Shown here: positions 1-10,400 of the stretch, piece by piece
Layout of the letters: the number at the start of each line of letters is the position of its first letter
Numbering within the stretch: the stretch's first letter is position 1
Assembly (NCBI GenBank): GCA_934045905.1
Contig: OW203766.1
Coordinates: 21,198,309 to 21,262,308 of the forward strand
From: Leuctra nigra
Taxonomy: Eukaryota; Arthropoda; Insecta; Plecoptera; Leuctridae
Direction of reading: 5' to 3'
DNA: 64,000 nucleotides
Notes under the pieces: generated by a model
Database searches by the model: none
Told to the model about the DNA's origin: nothing
What the model saw: only the letters and a program-made list of their open reading frames with translations
Made by a program: the position numbers and the translations under genes

Positions 1-2556
1 GTGAAACAAAAACCCCGTATTGCTGGAAATCAAAAGGATAGTACTCAACAGCTTTTTTAATGGCTTGCTGATCCGTTACTTTGTTTGACTTGTAATGCCA
101 TAAACAAAGAAAAAAAGCAGAGAATTGTACAATTTGTTTTAAATGGAGACGCTCGCTTAATGGCACATTACGGTGACTGTACCGACAATTACTGTCCTAT
201 GCATATATATTTAGAATTTTCATCTATCCTAGAGTCAACTTTTATAAAATATTCCATGGCTCTCTGTGCTGACTTTGATGTGCCGTCAAAGTTGATTGTA
301 GACGACAGAGATGATTTCGCGTTGATTACGAGGATGATTATTAGATGATTATGAAGGCAGTGCCATGAGGGAGAGATGGGGGTTGGTGAGTATAGAAACA
401 TCTCATAATTTGTAGCAGGTAATGAAACCGAAACTGCCGATAATGTTCCAAGAAAAATGTCAGTCAGGAAGTTCTTTGGAGATCATGCGAACAAAACTTA
501 GGCTCAAATATCTGTGTTGTGTCTTTCGCATCACAATTACTATCCAGTTCGTAAACCAATTGATTTCTAGCAACATCGTTCCCTGGTTTTGCCGGAAAAT
601 TGATTTCTAGTTTAAACTCAGCTTTTCTGATTGATAATCCTGAAGAAGAGCTGTATTCAAGGTCTTTCAAGCATTTCTAAGGATCGCTTATCAAAGCGTT
701 CACTCAGTGTTACTAAAGAATATTGTTTTTAAAATGTTTTTGTATCAGTGATACATGAAAGAAATGTAAAATGTGCAGTGTCAAGAAACTCGAATCGAAT
801 GCTTCGTCTAGCTAACTCAAAGAGAGTGTCGTTTTGTTCTTGGCGTTATCAATCAGAAAAGTAATTTCAGAGTCGAGTACATTTCCAGCCTCGACGTTTT
901 CCTCTCCTCTAAGCTCCCCGGAGTGACTGATGGTCGTGCATTAGTTTGTCTCGTCAAGAACACTCCAGTGTGTGAAACCTGGGGGATCACATTTTATTTC
1001 TGCCAGTTAAAAATAGACGTTTGATTGAGATAGGTTATAAATTCAGACTTTTGTGTAGGAGGTTTTTGGTGAAAAGTGTGGGATAAAGTGATAGACGTGT
1101 TTAGCTGGACAGTTGAAATTGCGAGAACTGAAAGCCCCCAGGTCAGCTTTTTTATACTTGACAATTGAAAGTGCAAATAAAAGAATCATTGAACGATAAG
1201 CCAATGAACTTTTCTACTGGAATTTTTCACGCATTTCTGGAAGTAAATTAAAGATTCCAGGAAACTTCCGACTACTATTATTTTCGAGTATTCTGTTTGC
1301 CTACGTGACAAACATGTCGATCGATATCATGAACCTATAACACGAACAGAATAGTCATTAATAATATCTAGATGATGATTGATGATGAGTGACATGTTCG
1401 CTCTCTAAAGCGTGGTTTACTTGCATAATTAGCCTGTTAGTACATCCCAGGACCTGTGGCATTTCCAAGTGTGGAAAAGTAAGCGTTCAAGGAAAATTTG
1501 GTCAATAACAATTTCAAAAAGTGTCTAATTTGACTTCTAGTGACAAACATCATGCCTTTATTACTTGTACAATAATCGACAATAATGTCACATAGTCAAT
1601 ACCTTTGTATGTCGGAAAATATTAAAATTGAATATATTACGATACGAACAAACTCATATCAACAGAAGAAATGAGGCGCATAATTTTATATCAAGTCAAG
1701 CTATTGTTAATTTTACTGTTTATTTTAGACCAAAATTCAATCAAAGTTACAAAATAAGCTCCGTTATCATTACAAATAAAAACTATACAAATATTTTCAA
1801 TTTTTTTCAATTTTTTTTTAGAATGTGTTTGCTAGTCCCTGGCACGAAAATAATGACTTCTCTGAGCACTTTAATATTAGTCCGACTTTTTCCCGGTAGA
1901 AGTTTGCCTAGATAATTGCGACTGGAATAAGCAGTGAGCAGGCTGCAAGTTGATTGTGATGTGAAACCTGACTGTTGACACAGGCACAACGGACTTATAT
2001 CAAATATTCAAAAGCTTTCTCATGCGAAAGACTAAAGTGATGTGCGAGGTGAAACGTCACATGTACAATAGCTACATTGAAATGACGTAATTATTACAAA
2101 TTACTTCATGATTATGCTGACAAGTATTGACTGAACTATTTGTCAGCTTTGTGAGGCGGGGAACATGAAAGAAGGTATTAATTTGATATAAGAAATAGGA
2201 CATATGACGAATAAGAAATATACCAAAAGTATGTTATTATATTATTTCCTTGGGTATGGCACTCATGTGATTTCATTAAGGAACTCTGTAAGGTATTAAA
2301 TGTAATTTCAGAACTTTTGATCGTGCATTTGATAGTCAACATTATTCTAGTTCCAATCTTTCGCAATGAATTTGCATAGTTTGTTCAGGGAAAACTAAAT
2401 TCCCTGTTAATTCTCCCTGAAGAAGCTCTACAAAGCACAGTGAAACGTTAGAACCAGAATAATATTGAGTATCAAATACACGATTTACCAAAAGCATTTA
2501 TATGATGACATTTTATTTAGTCGAGAAACCTACAAACAACGTATAAAGAAAATATA
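1..2556. other. Non-coding, AT-rich unique sequence
   Basis: I see no recognisable gene here. Short open frames exist (for example 85-348 on +, 87 codons), but they show no family motif, no coding-like base composition and no splice pattern I can support. A small cluster of GATGATT repeats lies around 1371-1390. The stretch at 2411-2445 has a CTGAAGA...GAAACG pattern often seen near the ends of invertebrate retroelements, but it is too short to assign. Confidence 0.6.
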
Positions 2557-2668
2557 CTAGGAAAACGCTCAGTGTAACGCGTTGATGAGCGAGCACGGGT
2601 ACGTGCAAATTCTCGAACCGGAAATGCGTACACAACGCACAGAAAACATATACAACCATATTGAATTG

Positions 2669-3098
2669 ATTATGATCAGTGCTCGAAGTAGGAATTAAAT
2701 AGTGGCGGTATGGTAACATAAGAACACCACGTGCGGGGGGAGGGGGGGGGGGGTACGATATTAGATGATGGTCCAGATTCCAGAATTACACTGACAACCA
2801 TTGTCATGTCATTAGTTAGATTAGTCTTTTACCATGATGAAACAACTTAATTAAATAATGAATTTTACTTTATCTTGTAGTGGATGTTCATAGTTCATAG
2901 TTATGCTTGAAATATGCAGTCAAAAGATAACCATGAAATACGAGTAAATTAGAATCTAAAATTACGTAAATTTCCAAGAATATCTGATTTTAAGCATTCC
3001 GTTTTTTCTGAGAAGTAACGGTATGAAATCAAATGTGTAAAGAAGTACCGGTATACCATACCGTCCCATACCGGCCCACTTCGAGCACTGATTATGAT
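2669..3098. mobile_element. hAT-like non-autonomous element with 8-bp TSD
   Basis: The element spans 2677-3090 (414 bp) and starts CAGTGCTCGAAGTAGG. It ends with the matching inverted sequence CCCACTTCGAGCACTG. The flanks are a perfect 8-bp direct repeat, ATTATGAT (2669-2676 and 3091-3098). An 8-bp duplication together with CAGTG termini is diagnostic of the hAT superfamily. No transposase frame is present, so it would have needed an autonomous partner. It contains a G-run (2735-2753) and repeated CCATACCG-type motifs near the right end. It is nested in an older dispersed repeat, which dates it as the younger insertion. Confidence 0.85.
2735..2753 (+). repeat. G-rich homopolymer run
   Basis: A run of six G, one A and twelve G lies inside the hAT-like element. 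It is a low-complexity tract that can fold as a G-quadruplex and is prone to length errors in sequencing. Confidence 0.8.
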
Positions 3099-3291
3099 AT
3101 CAACTTTAAAGTAGGTATATGCTTTTCATCGAAACTTTAAAATAGCATCTAAGCACCTGGTTCATAAAGCAAATCAGAATCAATTCAATTGGCATTGGAA
3201 AACATTCATTTCGATACTTCATTACTGACAGATATTAAAAATTTCAATAAGTTCATACGTTCTTAACTGATTGGGATGAAATTTTGTAAAA

Positions 3292-4174
3292 CTAGGAAAA
3301 CGCTCTGAGTAACGCGTTGATGAGCGAGCACGGATACGCGGAACACCTCGAACCGAAATTATGTCTATCAAAAATATCATTAAAAGCCAATAAATCTTGA
3401 ATTTCGTCAGACTTGAATAAAAATCTCTAAATATTCCTAAAATGTTAGTATCAACCCTTATGATTGAACTGTTCCTTGTTAATATTCAAAAATCACAGGA
3501 TCTCTTTAAAAAAATATACCTGGGACCACTCAAATCATATGATATTAGTGTGTACACAATATCAGATCAATCTGTTGAACGGTCATTATTAGTTTCATTT
3601 CGTTTGAAACTTTCTGCTCTAACTACCTTGCCTTGAACTGAAGATTCGAAGTCGCCGTGAATTTGACAGCCAACACGCAAAATGTCACTAAAATTACAAA
3701 ACCTTTTGAAAATAACTACAGATTTGACTGAAAATTGGCAAAAATACCTTAAATGTTGGTACCAATGACCATGCAAAGTTTTTAGTTGATCGGTCAATCG
3801 GTTCTAGTTTAAATTTCAAAAATCACAGGAAAAATGGTTTCAAATTTGAACCAATGGGTGGATTTGGCTGAAATTTATTATGATTGGGTACAATGTTGGT
3901 TGCAATGTCTTTGCTAAATTTCAAATTGATCAAACCAACCAATCGAAAGATAATTTTTTTTAAATTTGCACCAATCAGGGGATTTCAAAAAAATTAGGGT
4001 CTGCAACAATCAGAAATGTTACGTACTTGTGTGCAAAATTTCAGCTCGATCGAAGAAAAACTCTGACCTGTATATCGTCAGTAACAGAAAAAAAAAAAAA
4101 CAAACAAAAAAAAAAACAGAGGTCCGTGCCAAAAGAGCCAAAAGGAGACGCTCGCTTCGCTCGCTCAATAAAAA
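3292..4174 (-). repeat. Helitron-like repeat family, copy 2 (most complete)
   Basis: This copy carries both family ends. The left end has CTAG (3292-3295), then the hairpin stretch to about 3333, in the same form as copy 1. The right end at 4145-4174 carries the repeated GAGC/GCTCGCTTCGCTCGCTC motif also found at the far end of the copies at 33.5-34.1 kb and 8.73 kb. The body contains three degenerate stretches of the form 'accatgcaaagtt...ttgatcggtca', an internal repetition seen in other copies. There is an A-rich tract at 4087-4120. No protein is encoded. The class is inferred from the 3' hairpin and CTAG-T end on the minus strand. Confidence 0.55.
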
Positions 4175-5260
4175 GGTAATCAAATACCTAAAGGTATCAT
4201 ATAAAAGTTTCGAAGTTTTATTCCGCTTACATTTTTTGTATCCAATTGAGGTTATACAATTTTAATTCGTTGAACTTAGTTGCAGAGATGATTTACTGCT
4301 AAACCCAAATCAAATGTTTAAAAATTAATATTAATCTTATAATTTATTCCCAATAGATCACGAAACAAATTTTCAATAAGTGAACGGCCGAGAAACAAAA
4401 CTCGCTTTCAAAAAAAGAAGGTCGCGTAATTAATTTTAAATTGTATTTATTTATCCATCTTGTACACATCATTCTACAAAATAATCGTCCCTTTCAAAAC
4501 GCTGATTCAAATCTCCTCAGTCCGGCTATGACTAGCAACTGGCTCTCTCAATTTTTTCCTAACTCTGGGGAAGGCGAGTTTTGTATCCTTGAAAATCTCC
4601 ATCACGAATTTTGTCACTGCACTTCCAACAACATGTATACACAAATCCACCGTGAATCGTCTACTAAACTAACCTCATACACCTGAAAATAGTTCTCAGT
4701 ACATTAAACCCACTGAAATCGTTATTCTAATGAGGATGATTACGCTCGAGTTGTAATCTATAAGCAAACAGTGTCTAGTAGAGACGTTCCGAATCGTTCG
4801 CAAGTTCTTCGACCGTACCTCGCCATTTTGAACATTATACCCAAGGTGCAAACATTGTAATATAATTATTAAACAAAGATAAACAGTGGTATCAGCTTGT
4901 TAAACCGATACCTGACTCGTTCGTCGGGAGTAATTAAATCCTTGCTCTTTCACACATCTTTGTACCGTGCATCCGTGCTGCCATCTGGAGGTGATAGCTT
5001 CAGTCGTGTGGTTATCTTAATCCTCTCCGTAGCTCAACAGCAGATGGCTCATCATTTATACACAAGTAGAGGATTTAGGTTTCTATGCAACTGCTTTAAT
5101 AATGAGCATCAAAGGTTACCAAGCCCATGATAAGCCTGATTTTTATATTAAGAAAATATCATGTTTTCGTTATTTTATTAGCATTGCGCTGTTATTTGTT
5201 ACCTACAATGTGATATCCACTGTTTTAAATATTTCAAGGGTATTCAGTCAAATTACATTT
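4175..5260. other. Non-coding stretch, nothing recognised
   Basis: AT-rich sequence with only short chance frames (for example 4441-4686 and 4897-5130 on +). No repeat match within the window and no RNA gene were seen. Confidence 0.5.
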
Positions 5261-5571
5261 AAGTATAGAAGTTCAATGCTGTGTACAATTACTGCACCAC
5301 TCGGACGATATCCAGTTAATCGAATGCCATTTGGTATTAACAGTGCTGCAGAGAGATTCCAAAAAGAAATGCACTAGCTACAATGAAACGATCCACGGAT
5401 AACACTAGAGGAATCCATGACGTGGATCAAGTACTCTTCATAGCGCAGGAAATTATGCTGACTTTAAACAAGAAGCAATGTCAAAGCAAAATATCAACTC
5501 ATTCTGTGTTAGGTAAAGTACATGGTGTACATAATGTCACACGTTGCATAATACCTTTGTCACATTTATGA
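5261..5571 (+). pseudogene. Decayed Ty3/gypsy-type reverse transcriptase fragment
   Basis: The + strand frame ending at 5377 contains TAPLGRYPVNRMPFGINSA followed by a FQKEM motif, which matches the conserved block of retrotransposon reverse transcriptases (PFGRYR-x-x-R-x-PFGI-x-x-A-x-x-x-FQ). After a stop and a frame shift, the frame at 5383-5571 continues with the order expected downstream: a GI-x-DVDQVLF stretch where the catalytic YxDD would lie, then LTLNKKQCQ (family LTLN-x-x-KC), then a VLGKV remnant of YLGHV. The expected YxDD is no longer intact, and stops and a shift interrupt the frame, so it is inactive. Only about 100 residues of a protein of more than 1000 survive. Identification is by motif memory; a BEL/Pao origin is less likely. 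Confidence 0.7.
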
Positions 5572-5797
5572 TGCAGTAGTAACATATGATTTATATTCGT
5601 TAAGTTACTTGGGAAGTTTGGTACAAGGGTCGTAATATAACTTTCTAATTAAGTATTATATCAAACGCATCATCCAAGAACAAATTTACGCTTGAAAAGT
5701 CAAAGAGCCAATGTTATAAACGCTAATATAAATTTCTGGTATAAAGCGACTCCCTGCAGATGACGAAACGTCTCTAAAGTTCAATTAAAAAGTGATG

Positions 5798-5990
5798 TGA
5801 AAAATACATTTTTCCTTGCTCATGAGCTAGGATGTAAAACACCTGCGTTACTGATCGAGCGCGTATACAAGAGCCACACTGGCGCCTCCCTCTGACGACT
5901 GATGGCGCCATGAAGTGTGACAACATAATAAACTCGGGACATTTATCTCTCCGAATGTTTCACTTTAGTGGTGGTATCAGGGCACAACCA
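5798..5990 (+). mobile_element. Possible LTR remnant with primer-binding-like site
   Basis: Downstream of the reverse transcriptase fragment, and in the same orientation, an AATAAA (5927-5932) is followed by about 35 bases and then TGGTGGTATCAGGGC (5969-5983). That resembles an LTR end followed by a tRNA primer-binding site. No second LTR copy is visible in the window, and the LTR start is arbitrary. This could equally be unrelated sequence. Confidence 0.2.
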
Positions 5991-6791
5991 GGTCGCTAAT
6001 GCCTCTCAATCATACCTGCCAGAATGAAGATTTCCAACTTGCGTCTACGCTTTCGGGTAATAATTTAACTTTACTTCCAGTAATACAATAAGCGAGCATT
6101 TGTCATGTATACAATATACGTTTTCTAAGTGTTGATTGTATGTTGAAGAGATAAAGTCCCATCAAGACCAATTTAATTTCGTAGGCTCCTTCAACCGAGT
6201 GAGGAATTCACTAAATATTTCACCGTCATCAAAACCAACCTTATATGTACGCTTATAAAATTGATGACCAATTTGATTTGTCTTAATTATAAACTAAAAC
6301 ATCTGTTCATCATAATCTAAAAATAAAAAAATTATGTTTTGTGAGAGCAATATAATCTCGTAATTGCATTTGCAGTTTGACTTGTAAAACCGGGATTTTT
6401 TGTAAAAGTGCCGCATGGAGCTAAAAATTTGATGATTACTGAATTTGACAGCGATTGCATCGGTTCACATCTTATAAATTACGCGATGACTTCAGAGGCA
6501 GTAATCTATCCAGAGTCAAACTAGATTCTCTTTGATCTTACTCGGCATTACTTCATTCAAAACATGACTGAGTCTTTCATCTTGATAATTACAGGGAGAT
6601 GATGCGCGCGCATCTTCTCAGCGACGCATGATTCCAATTTTCTCCTCGAATTGCCGTCACACTATCGAGTGTTTCCTGACATCAAACGTTGACTTTGAAG
6701 GCTGTGAGATTCACACCTCACTGCCTTGTTGATCGACTAATCGGTGTGTGTAGGGGAACAGACATGTTAAATTCAAATACACCCCAAAACC
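5991..6791. other. Non-coding stretch
   Basis: No gene recognised. A perfect 14-bp alternating palindrome, GATGCGCGCGCATC, lies at 6601-6614 and could adopt Z-form or cruciform structure. Otherwise it is ordinary AT-rich sequence. Confidence 0.5.
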
Positions 6792-7180
6792 TTAAGAGGG
6801 CTGAGTAGTGAGCGTGGTCTTGAAGAGTTTTTTAATCGATTTTTATCAATATCTTTTACCAATGTAATTGTTAACAAAATAGGGCTTTGTACGAGTATCA
6901 GAACAGTTCAATGAAAATAATGTCATAGTTTGGAATAAGTTATTAGTTTTATTTTGTCCATCAGATGTTTAGTGCCATAATTTTACTAATTTTCGGGCAC
7001 TAAACGTCTGTAGGACAAAGTAAATCCAATAAACCATTACAAGCTATGGAATTATTTTCATTGAACTGTTCTGAATACTCGTACAAAGCCTTATTTTGTT
7101 AACAATTACATTAGTAAAATATATTGATAAAAATAGATTAAAAACTCTTCAAGGTCAAACTCACTACCCAGCCGTCTTAA
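6792..7180. mobile_element. Foldback MITE with TTAA ends, family A, copy 1
   Basis: The element (6796-7176, 381 bp) is almost entirely an inverted repeat of two arms of about 185 bp. The left end is GAGGGCTGAGTAGTGAG and the right end reads inward as GACGGCTGGGTAGTGAG. TTAA directly flanks both ends (6792-6795 and 7177-7180), as expected for a TTAA-targeting transposase such as piggyBac-type. It has no coding frame. A second full copy in the opposite orientation lies at 13.95 kb and a single arm at 52.9 kb, so the family has transposed repeatedly. The TTAA could be part of the repeat rather than a duplication. Confidence 0.8.
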
Positions 7181-8733
7181 GGATTCTCAAAGGCATTTTT
7201 TTCTACAAAACAAAAAAATATGCTCAGTTCATTATCATCAATTCTTATTTAATTTACTATTGTATTTAAATTGCAAATATGTTAAATAACAGTAACTTAG
7301 CATCGAAATGTGTATACACAACTAACTCTCCTCTCCCCAAAATTATAACACTTGAAATTATTGCCACAAAATATAATTGAACTTTCAAAAACAAAAAAGT
7401 CAAGTCCTCAAACCAAAATCTAGGGGAAAAATGTGATTTTTCCGATTTTCTTGGCCAGTCGAGTACCACGTTCACCTCTGGATTGCTTCAAAATTAGAAG
7501 AAATGTTGTGTTCTTTATGTAACGTTTTACACTTGTATTACAGTGCCCTGTCCAGAAAGTCGTACCTAAGAAATGAAATGCCTGATGCAACTGGATTGGC
7601 AGTTCACTGAGTATTAGAAGTTGCCGGTTGATTGAACTGGTCAGCTTCTGCATCATTAATGCTTCGACTAGCACATGAGCTATTAACACGGCGCAAATTA
7701 ATTATTCCAGGGAAATAAAATAGTAAATTACTTGTGGGCCTCCGCGTCAGCTCAAGCAATTTGTGAGTAAACATTGATGCTCCCCCCCTCCCCCCCCATT
7801 TCAGCCCTTATGATGAGATGGTTGTGCAAGATTAACTTCATGGGTGTTGTAGAGAACAGGCTGAGATGAAAGGTTGAGAGATTGGTGAGATTGTCATAAG
7901 GGAATGTAAATATGGGTAATTTTGAAATAAGTAGAATAATTATCAGTTTATTAAAACGATTTTGTCATTTGTGTTACCAATTACCGGTCGAAGGCATGGA
8001 AAGTTGGTTGACAACATTGGAATAAGTTCAAAATATTTAATTTTAGAGTTACTTAAGTCGACAGGAAAGGACAGATTTACACTTAAAAAAGGCGATGTTT
8101 ATTGGATTCGTGCATTTTTTAAATCAATTTTAGTCAAGCAAAGTTACCAGATTACTTGAAAATACTTGAATATCCCAAGAAATTGAGTCTTTTCGTGTGG
8201 CTTCTGTTTAATAGTGGTACAAAATACTTTGTCGGGAAGCAACGACGAGTATAAATTTAAAATGTAAAATTTTCAAACAATTTACAATTTTCTTGTACTT
8301 TTTAAATTATTTTCGAATTTTATTAAAGCATTGAATTGTGTTCACAAATACAAGAGAAGTATTTTAACACCAGAGTACAAGATCCAGAGTACCTGGATCC
8401 TTCATTAGTATGGCAAATTGGCAACATGACAAGCAATTTCAACCCGTACATTGCCGGTACTTGGGCCAACTTGTGGTGTTGAAAGTGGCCATCAATGTTA
8501 CCATTACAGATTATAATACCAGAGGATGCTGTTTGAACAAACTTTCAATCATCAAGTTTAGCTCAACACACTTACGAGAGACGATGGAGATGATCATTAT
8601 TCATAGCAAATTAGAAACTGTGTTAACAAGTTTTGATGAAACTCGCCAGTCTTCGAACGTTATAATAAGTATCAGGATGTTATTACAAATAAACAAGAAC
8701 AACTTTGTTGTCGTGGTGACATAGCATTGGTTT
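7181..8733. other. Non-coding stretch
   Basis: No recognisable gene. Open frames such as 7420-7689 (-) and 8410-8724 (+, 104 codons) show no family motif. A C-rich low-complexity tract lies at 7782-7799. Confidence 0.5.
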
Positions 8734-9032
8734 TAAGCGAGCATCACTAAGGTCCTTGTCACTCTCTCTGTTATTGTTTTTTATTTTCTGTTTTATTGTA
8801 GGCAATGCCGAGATAACATCGTTCAACAAAATGACCTTAAATTTTACATACATACTAATGTCATAAAAGCGGTAACTGTCTAGTTTTTGGACAAGATCAT
8901 GTGGTATGTTGAAAATTGAGGAACCGTTTGACCTATTAGCTTCAAATTTTGCATGTCCATTGGGACCAACATTTTAGGTGTTTCTGACCTTTCTGTCAAA
9001 AACATATGTCAAAAGAGTTATTGTAATTTTAC

Positions 9033-9150
9033 GTGCGTTGTGTCTCATGTCCGTCCGTCCGACCTGCTAGCTCAGTTGGTAGAGCTCTCGCCCGGCAGTG
9101 AGAGGTCCCGGGTTCGAGCCCGGTTCGGTCGGATATTTTTCACAACGCAC
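9033..9150. mobile_element. Small TIR-flanked element carrying a tRNA-like core
   Basis: A perfect 10-bp inverted repeat, GTGCGTTGTG (9033-9042) and CACAACGCAC (9141-9150), brackets a tRNA-like sequence. A second nested inverted pair, TCCGACC and GGTCGGA, lies at the base of the tRNA-like core. The whole 118-bp unit interrupts a dispersed repeat whose other copy (24.5-24.9 kb) lacks it. I cannot identify a clear target duplication. Confidence 0.5.
9058..9133 (+). tRNA. tRNA-like sequence (degenerate, probably SINE or pseudo-tRNA)
   Basis: An A box (TAGCTCAGTTGGTAGAGC) with a perfect GCTC/GAGC D-stem and a B box (GGGTTCGAGCCC) inside a CCGGG/CCCGG T-stem are present. The acceptor TCCGACC pairs perfectly with GGTCGGA over 76 bases. 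The geometry is wrong for a functional tRNA: there are five linker bases before the D-stem, the T loop has six bases, and the anticodon arm (CTCTC/GAGAG) closes a ten-base loop, so no anticodon can be read. A pol III promoter is plausible; charging as a tRNA is not. Confidence 0.45.
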
Positions 9151-9479
9151 ATCCCAATTCATATCATCCTGACTCCATGGAAGTTTTCCACAGAAACCTA
9201 CATTCTCATTTTACGGATTATATGCTTGTTTTTTAAATATTTCTCAAATGTATTCAAATATTAGTTACTGCTCCTTTGACGCATTTGTTTAGACGACCAT
9301 TCTATTTCGAAAGTCTATTATTGAGCAGAAACTTCCACATGCAGAACGAAAGCTTACTCATCATCGCGTTACACAGAGCGTTTTCCTGTAGTATAGAAAT
9401 TGATAATGGGTTATGTCGGTATGTTCAATGAACGAATCGATTCCAATTGTCTAATTAAAGGATGAAATAGCTAATTAGA

Positions 9480-9625
9480 AACAAGGGACTAATGGAGGTG
9501 TGATTTCACTGAGCCTGGCCACAGCGTATTCCAGCGCTGACCGCATCACTCCACAGCAATTAGTCCGCCGCGATATTGATGAGAAATAGTTCCGTCGCTG
9601 ATTGGAAAGAGCACAACTTCCTAGT
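9480..9625. promoter_or_regulatory. GC-richer island, candidate conserved non-coding element
   Basis: This block stands out from the AT-rich background by balanced composition and lack of repeats or open frame. It contains core motifs such as AATTAG and GATTGG in a dense arrangement. The regulatory role is inference only. Confidence 0.2.
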
Positions 9626-9987
9626 AAAACTTTCTAACGGTAAAAAAGGAACATAAAGCCTTGTACAGAATTGCTAGACACATTATTTGTGATAATTTGT
9701 GTTCATAGTTCTAGAACTGAAAAATTTTGGAGGAATAGAAATTTGAAGAAGCAAGAATTAGATTACGTTGTATCTCAAGACTTTTTAATTACAGTTTAGT
9801 GATACGTTAATTCCTAACTAGAAACGAATTTATAGTGAAAATTACACGTCAAATCAAATAACGAGATAGTTTCAGATAATAACTCATGCTGGAAATGCTA
9901 TACATTCAGTTACAAATTATTTTCTCGTTTGCACTCGAAACAGATTGTCGCATGATTAAAACTATCTGACAAGCGCAATGCCCCTCA

Positions 9988-10400
9988 TTATTATCTGGAG
10001 TGACACAATTGAACATGTGTGGCCAATCGTATAATATGATTTTAACCTGATTCTGCGGAGATTTAATCAACCGAGGGAATTTAATTGGGCCATGGAATTG
10101 TTGGAAACAATTGCGAGGCTACATTTGAGTTTCAGATCGATATATCGGATATTTATGTTCGATAATCGAAGTGGATAGAATGTTTATGAGAGGTTTTGGA
10201 ATGAGAAGGGAGCGAACCCGGCACCTCCACTTCAATTAAGAGCAATCGGCTTCCTGCTGAGCGGAAGAATAAAAAATAATCCTAACGAGACCCAAAACGT
10301 TGCTCGTTAGCAAAACAAACGGGGTTATTTTATCATTCGGGTGAACTCAATTTGACATAACAATGTGGTGGGCGTTCTATTCAGACTATTTGTAATTCGC
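9988..10400. promoter_or_regulatory. Candidate conserved non-coding element cluster
   Basis: A repeat-free block with many homeodomain-like cores (TTTAATTGG, CAATTAAG), a CATGTG E-box and short palindromes such as CAATTGTTGGAAACAATTG-like arms near 10100-10120. It contains the 15-base ACCCGGCACCTCCAC at 10218-10232, which recurs at about 35.6 and 42.3 kb and looks like a minus-strand tRNA-type B-box region. No coding frame. The function is inferred, not shown. Confidence 0.2.

Larger units (their letters stand above)
2557..3290 (-). repeat. Helitron-like repeat family, copy 1 (interrupted by hAT element)
   Basis: The left edge carries the signature of the commonest repeat family in the window. 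Read on the minus strand it is GCTCGCTCATCAACGCGTT, then a second half closing the hairpin (CGCTC...GAGCG), then TTTTC and CTAG followed by T. A 3' hairpin just before CTRR, inserted next to T, is the classic end of a Helitron, so the terminus is read as a 3' end on the minus strand. The body is non-coding. A hAT-like element at 2677-3090 is inserted inside it, so this copy is the older of the two. The right limit is uncertain because copy 2 begins at 3292. Family membership is seen directly; the Helitron class is inferred. Confidence 0.5.
8734..9387 (+). repeat. Helitron-like repeat family, copy 3
   Basis: In the opposite orientation to copies 1 and 2, this copy ends at 9387 with ATCGCGTTACACAGAGCG then TTTTCCT, the family 3' hairpin. 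The far end begins TAAGCGAGC. The internal stretch at 8923-8990 (accgtttgacc...aaattttgcat...ccattgggacc) aligns by eye with 24602-24660 of copy 4, and 9265-9387 aligns with 24770-24900. The tRNA-like TIR element at 9033-9150 is absent from copy 4 and so looks like an insertion. Confidence 0.6.
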
